Part shown: positions 1 through 10,886 of the stretch, piece by piece | Layout of the letters: each line of letters begins with the position of its first letter | Position numbering within the stretch: position 1 is the stretch's first letter | Assembly (NCBI GenBank): GCA_964415525.1 | Contig: CAYQAS010000110.1 | Coordinates: forward strand, 1 to 13,258 | Origin: CAZPUI01 sp964415525 | GTDB taxonomy: Bacteria > Acidobacteriota > Holophagae > Holophagales > Holophagaceae | Direction of reading: 5' to 3' | Length of the DNA: 13,258 bases | Program-made: the position numbers and the translations under genes | The notes under the pieces: model-generated | Databases searched by the model: none | Seen by the model: the letters and a program-made list of their open reading frames with translations, nothing else | Told to the model about the DNA's origin: nothing

Positions 1-648
1 GATGTTTCGGGCGAGGGCGTGCAGCAGGCGCTCCTGAAGCTGGTGGAAGGCACCGTGGCCAACGTGCCGCCCCAGGGCGGCCGCAAGCACCCCCACCAGG
101 AATTCATCCAGGTGGACACGAGCAACATCCTGTTCATCTGCGGCGGAGCCTTTGTCGGCATCGAGGACATCATCAAGCAGCGCGTGCGGGCCAAGGCCGT
201 CGGCTTCGGCGCTGCCCCCACGAGCCGCGAGGACCAGAGCGATTTCCTGAAGCTGGCGGAGCCCGAGGACATCATCAAGTTCGGTCTGATCCCCGAGCTG
301 GTGGGCCGCATGCCCGTGCTCACGACCCTGGATCCCCTGGATCGCGAAGCCCTCATCCGCATCCTCACGGAGCCCAAGAACGCCGTGAGCAAGCAGTTCA
401 TCAAGCTCTTCGACCTGGACGAGATCGACCTCACCTTCGATCCCACTGGGCTGGAAGCGATTGCGGAGCAGGCGCTCACGCGCAAACTCGGTGCCCGTGG
501 CCTCCGTTCCATGCTGGAGCAGATCCTGCTCGAACCCATGTTCGAGATGCCCAGTGAGAGCCGCAGCGCGCGCGGCCACCTGCACGTGACCCGGGAGATG
601 GTGCTGACCCACTTCGGCCTGAATCCTGCTGTGCCCGCCGCGGGCTGA
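1..648 (+). CDS. clpX: ATP-dependent Clp protease ATP-binding subunit ClpX, C-terminal part (5' truncated by window edge)
   Basis: ClpX is the AAA+ unfoldase that feeds substrates to ClpP in the cytoplasm. The reading frame is open from base 1 (DVSGEGVQQALLKLVEGTV), so the zinc-binding domain, Walker A and Walker B lie upstream of the window; 215 residues remain. Visible in order: the pore-loop RKH motif (residues 28-30 of the fragment), the sensor-1 strand ILFICGGAF (43-51), a VGF tripeptide (67-69) at the ClpP-docking IGF loop, FGLIPELVGRMP, the EPKNA segment, and the sensor-2 motif GARGLR (164-169). VGF in place of IGF is a conservative change at the docking loop. The end matches the usual ClpX end apart from a short Pro/Ala-rich tail. 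Lon follows on the same strand about 110 bp later, a common arrangement. Identification is firm. Confidence 0.97.
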   Translation, partial: DVSGEGVQQALLKLVEGTVANVPPQGGRKHPHQEFIQVDTSNILFICGGAFVGIEDIIKQRVRAKAVGFGAAPTSREDQSDFLKLAEPEDIIKFGLIPELVGRMPVLTTLDPLDREALIRILTEPKNAVSKQFIKLFDLDEIDLTFDPTGLEAIAEQALTRKLGARGLRSMLEQILLEPMFEMPSESRSARGHLHVTREMVLTHFGLNPAVPAAG

Positions 649-664
649 CGCCGATTTCGGCCCT

Positions 665-710
665 GAACGAAGGACACGAAGGCGGCCCCTTCGTGTCCTT
701 CGTTCGATTT
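665..710 (+). terminator. Perfect 18-bp hairpin after clpX, likely intrinsic terminator
   Basis: Bases 665-682 and 688-705 are exact reverse complements around a 5-base loop (683-687, CGGCC). Only GATTT follows, so the U tract is weak, but the stem begins 16 bases after the clpX stop and is long and GC-rich. The arms contain the unit ACGAAGG twice, shared with the dnaE/htpG intergenic repeat at 8531-8636. It probably separates clpX and lon transcripts. Confidence 0.7.
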
Positions 711-759
711 GTGCCGCGCACGCTCGATAGAATGGCGATCCTGGTCGCCACCGGTTCGA

Positions 760-3180
760 ATGGATGCCATGAACGCCACCAAGACCCTGACCCTTCCTGC
801 CATTCCCATCAAGGACATGGTGCTCTTCCCCGGAGGGCGCGTGCCTTTCGTGGTCGGGCGCCGCGCCTCGGTGCGCACCCTGGAACTGGCCATCAAGGCC
901 GGGGATCACCTCGTGCTTCTCTCGCAGAAGGATCCCAAGGATGAATCTCCCAAGCAGGAGGGGCTCTACCTCACCGGCTGCCTCGCCCTTGTGGAGAGCC
1001 TCATCGCGTTGCCGAAGGACTACTACAAACTCGGTGTGAAGGGCATCAGCCGCATTCGACTGGACCGCTACTACGACGAAGGGGATGTCATCCAGGCGGA
1101 AGTGACCCTGCTTCCGGAACCTGCGGAAGTCGGCCTCGCCGCGCTGCACGCGCCCTTCTACGCTGCCTGTGAACCTTTCCTGCAGCGCAATCCCGATGCG
1201 GCGCGCCTCATCAGCCTGGAGCAGCTGAAGGAGCTTTCTCTCGGGCGGGCCATCGACACCCTGGCGGGCCTCCTACCCACGGGCGTGAAGGAGAAACAGG
1301 GCGTCCTGGAGCAGCTGGACATCGAACCGCGCCTCCACACACTCCTCAAGCTGATGGAAGTGGATGCCGCCCGACAGGTCATGGATCGGGAGGTCGAGGA
1401 GAAGACCCAGCAACGGCTGGACGAAGACCACAAGCAGTACGTGCTCTCCGAGAAAATGCGCGTCATCCAGCAGGAGATGGGCCGCAAGGGCGAGAAGGAT
1501 GAGATCACGCGGCTCCGGGAGCAGGTAGAACACGCGGGGATGACGGAGGAGGCCAAGGCCAAGGCCCTCGAAGAGCTGGACCGCCTGGAGACCATGGCGC
1601 CCCAGAGCGCGGAGGCCACCGTCAGCCGCACCTACATCGACTGGCTTCTGGCCCTGCCGTGGAAGAAGCTGGCGGACGAACATCTCGATCTGGACGAGGC
1701 GGAGCGGATCCTCGATGAGGACCACGCCGGACTCCAGAAGGTGAAGGCTCGCATCCTGGAATACCTGGCGGTGATGCGCCGCCTCAAGGACTCGGGGCAA
1801 GGGGCCGACGGCGAACCGGCGCCGCTGCGCGGCCCGATCCTCTGCCTAGTGGGTCCTCCGGGCGTGGGTAAGACGAGCCTCGCGCGTTCCATCGCGCGGG
1901 CGCTGAACCGGCCCTTCGTGCGCATGAGTCTCGGCGGCGTGCGGGACGAGGCTGAAATTCGCGGGCATCGCCGCACCTACATTGGTTCCATGCCCGGCCG
2001 CATCATCTCGCTGATGAAGAAGGCGGGCGTACGCAATCCGCTCATGCTGTTGGACGAGATCGACAAGCTGGCCTCGGACTGGCGCGGCGACCCGGCTTCG
2101 GCTCTGCTGGAGGTCCTGGACCCCGAGCAGAACAGCAGCTTTCAGGATCACTACCTGGACGTGGGCTACGACCTCGGGCAGGTGATGTTCCTTGCGACAG
2201 CGAATGTCCGGGACGGCATTCCCCAGGCCCTGGATGACCGCATGGAGATCATTGACCTCAGCGGCTACACCGCCACCGAGAAGCTGGCCATCGCCCAGCA
2301 GCACCTGGTGCCGAAGAGCCTCGACCGGCACGGCATGAAGGACCTTCACATCCGCTTCGAGGATGGTGCGCTCCAGCGCATCGTCCAGTGCTACACGAAG
2401 GAGGCGGGTGTCCGGCAGCTGGAGCGCGAGATCAGTGCCGCCCTGCGTAAGCTGGCCCGCCACAGCTTGCAGCCGCTCAAGACGGAACGCCTGGCGGGGG
2501 AGCCCTTCGATCCCGTGGTGACGGTGGCGCGGCTGCCCAAGGTCCTCGGACCCGAGAAGTTTCTGGAGACCCAGGCGCTCGCCCACATGGGACCGGGCGT
2601 CGTGCATGGTCTGGCCTGGACGCCCACCGGGGGGGACATGCTCACCATCGAAGCTGCGGCCCTGCCGGGCAAGGGCAATCTGAAGCTCACGGGCAAGCTT
2701 GGCGAGGTCATGCAGGAGAGCGCGCAGCTGGCGTTGAGCTTCGTGCGTGCGCGCACCGGGCAGCTTGGGCTCAAGGAAGACTTCTTCGAGAAGCTGGACC
2801 TGCACATCCATGTGCCCGAAGGTGCCATCCCCAAGGATGGTCCGAGCGCGGGTATCACCCTGGCGACGGCGATGATCAGCGTGCTCACGGGCATTCCGGC
2901 GCGGTCCGACGTCGCGATGACCGGCGAACTCACCCTGCGGGGCATGGTGCTGCCCATCGGAGGCCTCAAGGAAAAGCTCCTGGCGGCCCACCGCATGGGC
3001 ATCCGCACCGTGCTGCTCCCTGCCGAAAACGCCCGACACCTGGAAGAGGTACCCGCAGAGGTGCGTGAGCAGCTCACGCTTCATACCGTGGCCCACATGG
3101 ATGAGGTCATCCAGTTGGCCCTGACACGGCTTCCAGAGCCTCGGAAGCCAAGTTCAGACGCGGGAGCCACAGCCCCCTGA
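760..3180 (+). CDS. lon: ATP-dependent endopeptidase La (Lon protease)
   Basis: Lon degrades misfolded and regulatory proteins in the cytoplasm, with the AAA+ ATPase and the Ser-Lys protease on one chain. From ATG 760 the product is 806 residues, normal for LonA. Domains in order: N-terminal substrate-binding domain starting LTLPAIPIKDMVLFPGG; coiled helical linker around 200-290; the conserved YIDWLLALPW; Walker A GPPGVGKT (365-372); Walker B LMLLDEIDK (428-436); and the protease domain with the catalytic serine in PKDGPSAG (S696) and the lysine of the KEK segment (K739), 43 residues apart as in E. coli Lon. Start choice: ATG 760 or ATG 769 are both in frame, and neither has a strong Shine-Dalgarno; an upstream TTG at 709 would add residues unlike Lon and lies at the edge of the clpX hairpin. 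A TAGAAT hexamer at 728-733 could be a -10, but no good -35 is visible. The stop abuts that of the opposing response-regulator gene. Confidence 0.97.
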   Translation: MDAMNATKTLTLPAIPIKDMVLFPGGRVPFVVGRRASVRTLELAIKAGDHLVLLSQKDPKDESPKQEGLYLTGCLALVESLIALPKDYYKLGVKGISRIRLDRYYDEGDVIQAEVTLLPEPAEVGLAALHAPFYAACEPFLQRNPDAARLISLEQLKELSLGRAIDTLAGLLPTGVKEKQGVLEQLDIEPRLHTLLKLMEVDAARQVMDREVEEKTQQRLDEDHKQYVLSEKMRVIQQEMGRKGEKDEITRLREQVEHAGMTEEAKAKALEELDRLETMAPQSAEATVSRTYIDWLLALPWKKLADEHLDLDEAERILDEDHAGLQKVKARILEYLAVMRRLKDSGQGADGEPAPLRGPILCLVGPPGVGKTSLARSIARALNRPFVRMSLGGVRDEAEIRGHRRTYIGSMPGRIISLMKKAGVRNPLMLLDEIDKLASDWRGDPASALLEVLDPEQNSSFQDHYLDVGYDLGQVMFLATANVRDGIPQALDDRMEIIDLSGYTATEKLAIAQQHLVPKSLDRHGMKDLHIRFEDGALQRIVQCYTKEAGVRQLEREISAALRKLARHSLQPLKTERLAGEPFDPVVTVARLPKVLGPEKFLETQALAHMGPGVVHGLAWTPTGGDMLTIEAAALPGKGNLKLTGKLGEVMQESAQLALSFVRARTGQLGLKEDFFEKLDLHIHVPEGAIPKDGPSAGITLATAMISVLTGIPARSDVAMTGELTLRGMVLPIGGLKEKLLAAHRMGIRTVLLPAENARHLEEVPAEVREQLTLHTVAHMDEVIQLALTRLPEPRKPSSDAGATAP

Positions 3181-4041
3181 TCAGCCGACGGTTGTGCGGC
3201 TTCGGAGGGATAGTTCCTGCAGGAGTTTGATCCGGAAGCGGGTCACCCTCGCATTGAGCGGCTTCCAGAGCACGTCATCCACCATGTTTTCCAGATCGGG
3301 GAGCAGGGTGAGTTCCAACCTCTCGCACAGGAGCACCACGGGGATGTGTGCGGTGGCAGGGTCGGCACGGAGCGTGGCGAGGGCTTCCTGCAGGCCTTCG
3401 GGATCGATGCTGGCATCCACTACGAGCAAGTCATCCTGCAGATCGGTCAGGGTGATGAGGTCCTCCCAGGAACGTAGGATCCGCGTGGCATGGCCATCGA
3501 GGGCGAACTGGGCCGGAAGTTGCTGTTGGAGGCTGGGGCTCGTAGCCAGGAGCGTGATGCAGAGCGGGCGCTCCGAGATCTCATGGCCTCCTTGTTGGAT
3601 CCTGAGCTGCTGGAGGAGGAGATGAAGGCGCACTCGGATGCGGAGCACCGCGTCATCCACGCGCTTGGGCAGGTAGTCGTCGGCACCGGCTTCGATGCTT
3701 CGATCATGAGCATCGGATTTCAGGTCCGTCAGCATCACCACGGAGACAAAGCGGGTTCGGAGATCAGCCTTGAGCTCACGACAGAAGGTGAAGCCATCCT
3801 TCCTTGGCATGATGACGTCCAGAAGGATCAGGTCTGGGACATGATGAGCCAAAAATCCTGCAGCATCATCCGCACTGGCAACGGCGGCGAGTTCACGCCC
3901 CAGGGGGCCCAGGCGCAGGGGAATGATCTTCCGGTGGAGCGGAAGATCCTCGACGAGCAGGATGCGTAATCGGGCTGGGGTGGGTTCGGTCATGTGAGGA
4001 GGCGCAAAAGAGCGTGCACCTTCATCGGCACCGGTTTCCAT
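3181..4041 (-). CDS. Tandem-receiver response regulator without output domain (PleD-like receiver pair)
   Basis: This 286-residue protein holds two CheY-like receiver domains and nothing else. Receiver 1 (about residues 25-145) has the full phosphorylation site: acidic pair E31/D32, phosphoacceptor D75 in LLDVIMPRKDGF, T105 in VMLTD, and K126 in YLPKR. Receiver 2 (about 160-275) is degenerate: LLATSP replaces the acidic pair, while D209 (LVVDAS) and K260 (LWKPL) remain. The REC-REC arrangement resembles the front of PleD, but no GGDEF, HTH or other effector follows. It probably acts through protein contacts or as a phosphate sink; that is inference. ATG 4041 gives the longest form with a weak AGAAG upstream; ATG 3993 (270 residues) is possible but its upstream sequence is CCTCCTC, not a ribosome site. 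It lies 29 bp downstream of the TetR gene on the same strand, so co-transcription is likely. No partner histidine kinase is in the window. Confidence 0.88.
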   Translation of the reverse strand: METGADEGARSFAPPHMTEPTPARLRILLVEDLPLHRKIIPLRLGPLGRELAAVASADDAAGFLAHHVPDLILLDVIMPRKDGFTFCRELKADLRTRFVSVVMLTDLKSDAHDRSIEAGADDYLPKRVDDAVLRIRVRLHLLLQQLRIQQGGHEISERPLCITLLATSPSLQQQLPAQFALDGHATRILRSWEDLITLTDLQDDLLVVDASIDPEGLQEALATLRADPATAHIPVVLLCERLELTLLPDLENMVDDVLWKPLNARVTRFRIKLLQELSLRSRTTVG

Positions 4042-4070
4042 AATCGTGAACTTCTGGATCGTGCCAGATG

Positions 4071-4691
4071 TCAGGGGCGGACCACGCTCGCAAAGAGGCT
4101 ATCGATCATGAGCTGCGCCCGATCACTCCAGGGCTTGAAGGCAATCCATGGATCGTTGAAGTTGCTGAGATTCAGGGCGATCACGCCGTGCACACCCGCC
4201 AGAAGCGTCTGGATCAGGGAATCGCCATCGCAGAAACGTTCATGAATTTGTCCGGCCTCGAAGGCTTCTTTGGCCGCTTCCATGGCCATCAGGTAGGCAT
4301 TCGTTTCTGGACGATTGCGCTCCTGAGCGGCATGGGGATCGAGAGGGGGGCGGGGCGTCATGAACAGGAAGCGGTAGTGGTGGGGATTGGCCTCGGCCCA
4401 GTTGAAGAACTTGAAGCAGAACCGGCGGAGACGCTCAATGGGATCCTGTTCGTCCCGGAGGGCTTCGAATTCGGCTGCAATCTCGAGGAAGTCCTCCACC
4501 ACCATGCTCTCCATCAAGGCGTCCTTGTCCTTGAAATAGAGGTAGATGGCCGTGGCGGTGCAGCCGACTTCGGCGGCCACCTTCCGCATGCTGATGGCGT
4601 CATACCCCTGATCCGCGAAGATGCGGCGCGTGGCGATCAGCAGGTCCCGTTTCAATGCGGGTTCGGCCTGGGGTTGGGCGCGACGGGGCAT
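4071..4691 (-). CDS. TetR/AcrR-family transcriptional regulator
   Basis: This is a 206-residue one-component repressor-type protein. The N-terminal helix-turn-helix spans about residues 13-57: a helix starting LKRDLLIATRRIFADQGYD, then ISMRKVAAEVGCTATAIYLYFKDKDAL, the classic TetR signature. The C-terminal ligand domain includes RRFCFKFFNWAEANPHHYRF (about 95-115), resembling the WHG-type TetR C-terminal fold (inference). The start is well set: GGAGGT (4695-4700 on the complementary strand) sits three bases before ATG 4691. The gene is divergent from dnaE and directly upstream of the tandem-receiver gene. TetR proteins commonly repress their own and adjacent genes, so the 4692-4911 region is where its operator would be expected. 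The ligand is unknown and no transporter or enzyme that would name it is adjacent. Confidence 0.92.
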   Translation of the reverse strand: MPRRAQPQAEPALKRDLLIATRRIFADQGYDAISMRKVAAEVGCTATAIYLYFKDKDALMESMVVEDFLEIAAEFEALRDEQDPIERLRRFCFKFFNWAEANPHHYRFLFMTPRPPLDPHAAQERNRPETNAYLMAMEAAKEAFEAGQIHERFCDGDSLIQTLLAGVHGVIALNLSNFNDPWIAFKPWSDRAQLMIDSLFASVVRP

Positions 4692-4911
4692 GGGACCTCC
4701 AGGTTGACGGCGTACTCAAGAGCCATTCAAACATGCTGGGAAGCAGACGGGCAAAAGGAATCCGTTGGAGCCCCTGGTACCCTGTTTGGATGCTTCGCCC
4801 ACCGCGGGGCTCCCTCCACGGTTGCAAGCGGCAGGTGCCGCGTGCGTGGATGCCCGGCGCAGTGCGTTGTGGGATCAGGGAGCCGTCCATGGACGAACAC
4901 GGGACCCTGAC
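4692..4911. promoter_or_regulatory. Divergent tetR/dnaE intergenic region with nested inverted repeats
   Basis: These 220 bp must hold the promoters of the TetR gene (leftward) and dnaE (rightward). A TTGACG at 4704-4709 is a rightward -35 candidate, but the best -10 at 16 bp spacing (TTCAAA) is poor. Three inverted repeats are visible: GGAGCCCC 4767-4774 with GGGGCTCC 4806-4813; CCACG 4816-4820 with CGTGG 4845-4849; and, inside the latter, GCGGCA 4828-4833 with TGCCGC 4836-4841. Any could be an operator or a structured dnaE leader; in GC-rich DNA short repeats also arise by chance. Confidence 0.4.
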
Positions 4912-8523
<3,612 letters not shown>

Positions 8524-8530
8524 GAGAAGC

Positions 8531-8636
8531 TCGCCACGAAGGGCCACGAAGGGCCACGAAGAACAAAAAGCAATTGCCTGCTTGCTGTTTCTTCGTGTCC
8601 CGCGCGCAGCGCGGGCTTCGTGGCCCTTCGTGGCGA
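8531..8636. terminator. ACGAAGG inverted-repeat element between convergent dnaE and htpG; probable bidirectional terminator
   Basis: Bases 8531-8551 are the exact reverse complement of 8616-8636 (21 bp). The left arm carries a tandem repeat of GGGCCACGAA (8541-8550, 8551-8560), so pairing can slip by 10 bases. Inside lies a second hairpin, CCCGCGC (8599-8605) with GCGCGGG (8609-8615) and loop GCA. A-rich sequence follows the left arm (GAACAAAAAG, 8561-8570) and TTTTCTTGATTT follows the right arm (8639-8650). The position between two converging stop codons fits termination of both transcripts. The same repeat unit is in the hairpin after clpX. Confidence 0.65.
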
Positions 8637-8679
8637 ACTTTTCTTGATTTAGGTCGCCCGGACTTCGTGGCTTCCTTCC

Positions 8680-10551
8680 TTACGCCTTCGCGTCCTTCTC
8701 GAGCAGCGTGTTCAGGGCTGCGGTGAAGGCGGCGGGATCCTCCAGGCGGCTGCCTTCGGCGAGGAGGGCCTGGCCGTGGAAGAGGCGGGCGTAGGCGTCG
8801 AGGCGGACATCTTCGGGGTGGAAGTGGTGGAGGTCCAACACGGCCTTCACGGCGGCGTGTTCAGGGTTCAGCTCCAGCACCCGAGGACTGGGGCCGGCAC
8901 TCTGGCCCATGCGGGCGAGGAGCTGCTCCATGCGCGGGTCTGGGGCAGGACCTTCGCTTACGAGGCAGGCGGCGCTCTCCCGCAGGCGGCTGGTGAGACG
9001 GACGTCCTTCACCATGGGCAGCTTGGCCTTGAAGGCATCCAGCAGGCTCTGGAAGGTCTTGGTGGCCGTCTCCAGGGCATCCTTCTGGGCCTTGGGAGCC
9101 TCGGGGGCGTGCTGGTCGGCGCGCTTGAGGGGCTTCTCCTTGAGGGTGTCGAGGCCGGGGAAGACGAAGGGATCGACCGGATCCGTCAGCAGCAACACGT
9201 CCCAGCCGAGGGTCTTGAAGGCCTCCAGCACCGGTGAAGCGGCCAGGGCGTTTCGATCCTCGCCGCTCACGTAGTAGATGGCCTCTTGCTCCTTGGGCAT
9301 GGCTTCGACATATGCGGCAAGGGTGGTGGTCTTGCCGATTTCCGTATTCAGGCTCTCGAAGAGCACCAGGTCGGCGATGGCCTCCTTGCGGTCGAACTCG
9401 CGCAGCAGGCCTTCCTTTACGATGGCGCCGAGTTCCTTCCAGAATTCGGCATAGGCCTCGGCGGCCTCCGACTTCATCTCCTCCATCGCCTTCAGGATGT
9501 GACGCACGAGGTTGCGCTGAATGCGCTCCAGGAGGGGGTTTTGCTGCAACGTTTCGCGGCTGACATTCAATGGCAGATCGGGGCAGTCCACCACACCCTT
9601 TACGAAGCGCAGCCAGGAGGGCAGGAGGGCCTCGCAGGGATCCTGGATGAGCACTCGGTTGATGTAGAGCTTGGGACCGGCTTTGACCTCGCCGAACTGC
9701 AGATCGAAGCTCTTGCGCTTGGGCAGGTAGAGCAGGGCCTTGAAGGAAGGCGTGCCTTCCGCCTGGATATGGATGACCTTGGCGGGCTCCTCATAGTCGC
9801 CGCTGATCTGGCGATAGAAGGCGTGGTGCTCCTCTTCGGTGATGTCCGTCTTGCTGCGCAGCCAGAGGGCCTTCTGGGAGTTGAGGGTCTCATCCTTGGC
9901 CTCGCCCTCCTTGGCTTCGCTGGCCATGACAATCGGGTGCTCGATGAAATCCGAGAACTGCTTCACGATCTGTCGCAGGCGCCAGGGATCGCAGAATTCC
10001 GTCTTGTCCTCCTTCAGGTGCAGCACGACGTCCGTGCCGCGCCCCTCACGTGTGGCGGTCTCGAGGGTGTAGGCCTCCTGGCCGTCGCTGATCCACTGGA
10101 CAGCCTCTGTCGCACCGGCCGCGCGCGTGGTCACCGTGACCTTGTCGGCGACCATGAAGGCGCTGTAGAAACCCACGCCGAATTGACCGATGAGTTCCGG
10201 TCGGCTGGCCGCATCGGCCTTGGCCAGGCGCTCCAGGAAGGACTTGGTGCCGGACTTCGCGATGGTGCCCAGATTCTCGATAACCTCCTCGCGGGTCATG
10301 CCGATGCCGTTGTCCGAGAGCGTCAGGGTGCGCTGCTCTTTGTCTACGGTGAGACGGATCTTCCAGTCCTGGTCGCCCTCGAGCAGGGCCGCGTTCTCCA
10401 GGCTGTTGAAGCGGATGCGGTCGATGGCATCGCTGGCGTTGCTCAGCAGCTCGCGGAGAAAGATCTCCTGGTGGCTGTACAGGCTGTGCGTGATCAGGTG
10501 CAGCACCTGCTTGAGTTCGCTTTTAAAGGTCAGGGTTTCGGTGTGGGACAT
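8680..10551 (-). CDS. htpG: Molecular chaperone HtpG (bacterial Hsp90)
   Basis: HtpG is the ATP-driven dimeric Hsp90 chaperone of the cytoplasm. From ATG 10551 the protein has 623 residues, nearly the length of E. coli HtpG. The GHKL ATPase domain shows LRELLSNASDAIDRI with E34 and N38, DNGIGM with D80, GTIAKSGTKSF, the glycine lid QFGVGFYSAF and GRGTDVVLHL. The middle domain has YINRVLIQDPCEALLP and PLNVSRE with the ATP-contacting arginine at R332. A divergent C-terminal dimerisation domain follows. The start is favoured because it restores the E34/N38/D80 numbering of the E. coli protein and because CGGAG lies five bases upstream; ATG 10575 or 10596 would add up to 15 residues. It is divergent from the carboxykinase-like gene. 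No CIRCE element is visible upstream, and no convincing sigma-32 promoter; TTGACA on the minus strand (10607 to 10602) is a -35 candidate with a poor -10. Confidence 0.97.
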   Translation of the reverse strand: MSHTETLTFKSELKQVLHLITHSLYSHQEIFLRELLSNASDAIDRIRFNSLENAALLEGDQDWKIRLTVDKEQRTLTLSDNGIGMTREEVIENLGTIAKSGTKSFLERLAKADAASRPELIGQFGVGFYSAFMVADKVTVTTRAAGATEAVQWISDGQEAYTLETATREGRGTDVVLHLKEDKTEFCDPWRLRQIVKQFSDFIEHPIVMASEAKEGEAKDETLNSQKALWLRSKTDITEEEHHAFYRQISGDYEEPAKVIHIQAEGTPSFKALLYLPKRKSFDLQFGEVKAGPKLYINRVLIQDPCEALLPSWLRFVKGVVDCPDLPLNVSRETLQQNPLLERIQRNLVRHILKAMEEMKSEAAEAYAEFWKELGAIVKEGLLREFDRKEAIADLVLFESLNTEIGKTTTLAAYVEAMPKEQEAIYYVSGEDRNALAASPVLEAFKTLGWDVLLLTDPVDPFVFPGLDTLKEKPLKRADQHAPEAPKAQKDALETATKTFQSLLDAFKAKLPMVKDVRLTSRLRESAACLVSEGPAPDPRMEQLLARMGQSAGPSPRVLELNPEHAAVKAVLDLHHFHPEDVRLDAYARLFHGQALLAEGSRLEDPAAFTAALNTLLEKDAKA

Positions 10552-10621
10552 CGGGGCTCCGAAAATGGCAGTCATTTTTGCATCACCCATATTCATGGAC
10601 CTGTCAAGGGGTTGTAGTCAG

Positions 10622-10637
10622 TGTGACAAGGCTCACG
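10622..10637. promoter_or_regulatory. CRP/FNR-family-like operator
   Basis: The sequence reads TGTGA-N6-TCACG, nine of ten positions of the E. coli CRP half-site consensus TGTGA-N6-TCACA. It is about 70 bp upstream of the htpG start and 250 bp upstream of the carboxykinase start. If the TTGACA at 10602-10607 is the htpG -35, the site would sit near a class I activator position; that promoter is uncertain. No CRP-family gene is in the window. Confidence 0.4.
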
Positions 10638-10680
10638 ATGCCGGGTGAGGGCGCAATGGGTGGGATGAACTGGAAAAAAA

Positions 10681-10697
10681 ATTTCATGCCGTGAAAT
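10681..10697. promoter_or_regulatory. Palindrome ATTTCA-N5-TGAAAT, possible operator
   Basis: A 6-bp perfect dyad (10681-10686 and 10692-10697) lies in the AT-rich block upstream of the carboxykinase gene. Its size and spacing are operator-like, but I do not recognise the regulator, and AT-rich DNA makes short palindromes less surprising. Confidence 0.3.
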
Positions 10698-10886
10698 ACA
10701 TCTAAAGCTAATGCTGACATAGGTAAAATTCAAAAATCACCTGGATGATGGCTTGGCTTGTAAGCACAGAAGCGCGCATCCTACCGAGCAAGGGGCTTGC
10801 GGGCCCATGGTTGCACGTGATCCGCTGCGATACCCTTGAAACCAACCCCACCACTCCGTTTTCCCCCACCCCAATCCGGAGCTTCC

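Larger units (their letters stand above)
10552..10886. promoter_or_regulatory. Divergent htpG/PEPCK intergenic region
   Basis: This 335-bp stretch has no convincing gene. It must contain the leftward htpG promoter and the rightward carboxykinase promoter. Bases 10672-10740 are strongly AT-rich against a GC-rich background and include an eight-A run followed by TTT (10674-10684) and a -10-like TAAAAT (10724-10729), with no good -35 at 16-18 bp. A CRP-type site and a second palindrome are listed separately. The long leader between this block and the ATG at 10887 shows nothing I can name. Confidence 0.5.

Noticed and set aside
1846..3096. Antisense open frame of 416 codons within lon.
   Set aside because: Mirror of lon codon bias; no ribosome site or domain.
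4765..4911. 49-residue N-terminal extension of DnaE.
   Set aside because: No DnaE character; the family begins at MSYVHLH (4912), and the stretch holds the dnaE leader.
8541..8560. Tandem 10-bp repeat as a possible CRISPR-like array.
   Set aside because: Two short direct copies with no spacers, part of an inverted-repeat terminator element.
9286..10617. Plus-strand open frame of 443 codons opposite htpG.
   Set aside because: Antisense shadow of a full-length HtpG with all family motifs.
10552..10700. Heat-shock elements (CIRCE or sigma-32 promoter) upstream of htpG.
   Set aside because: No TTAGCACTC-N9-GAGTGCTAA; CTTGACA occurs but without a CCCCAT-type -10 at the right spacing.
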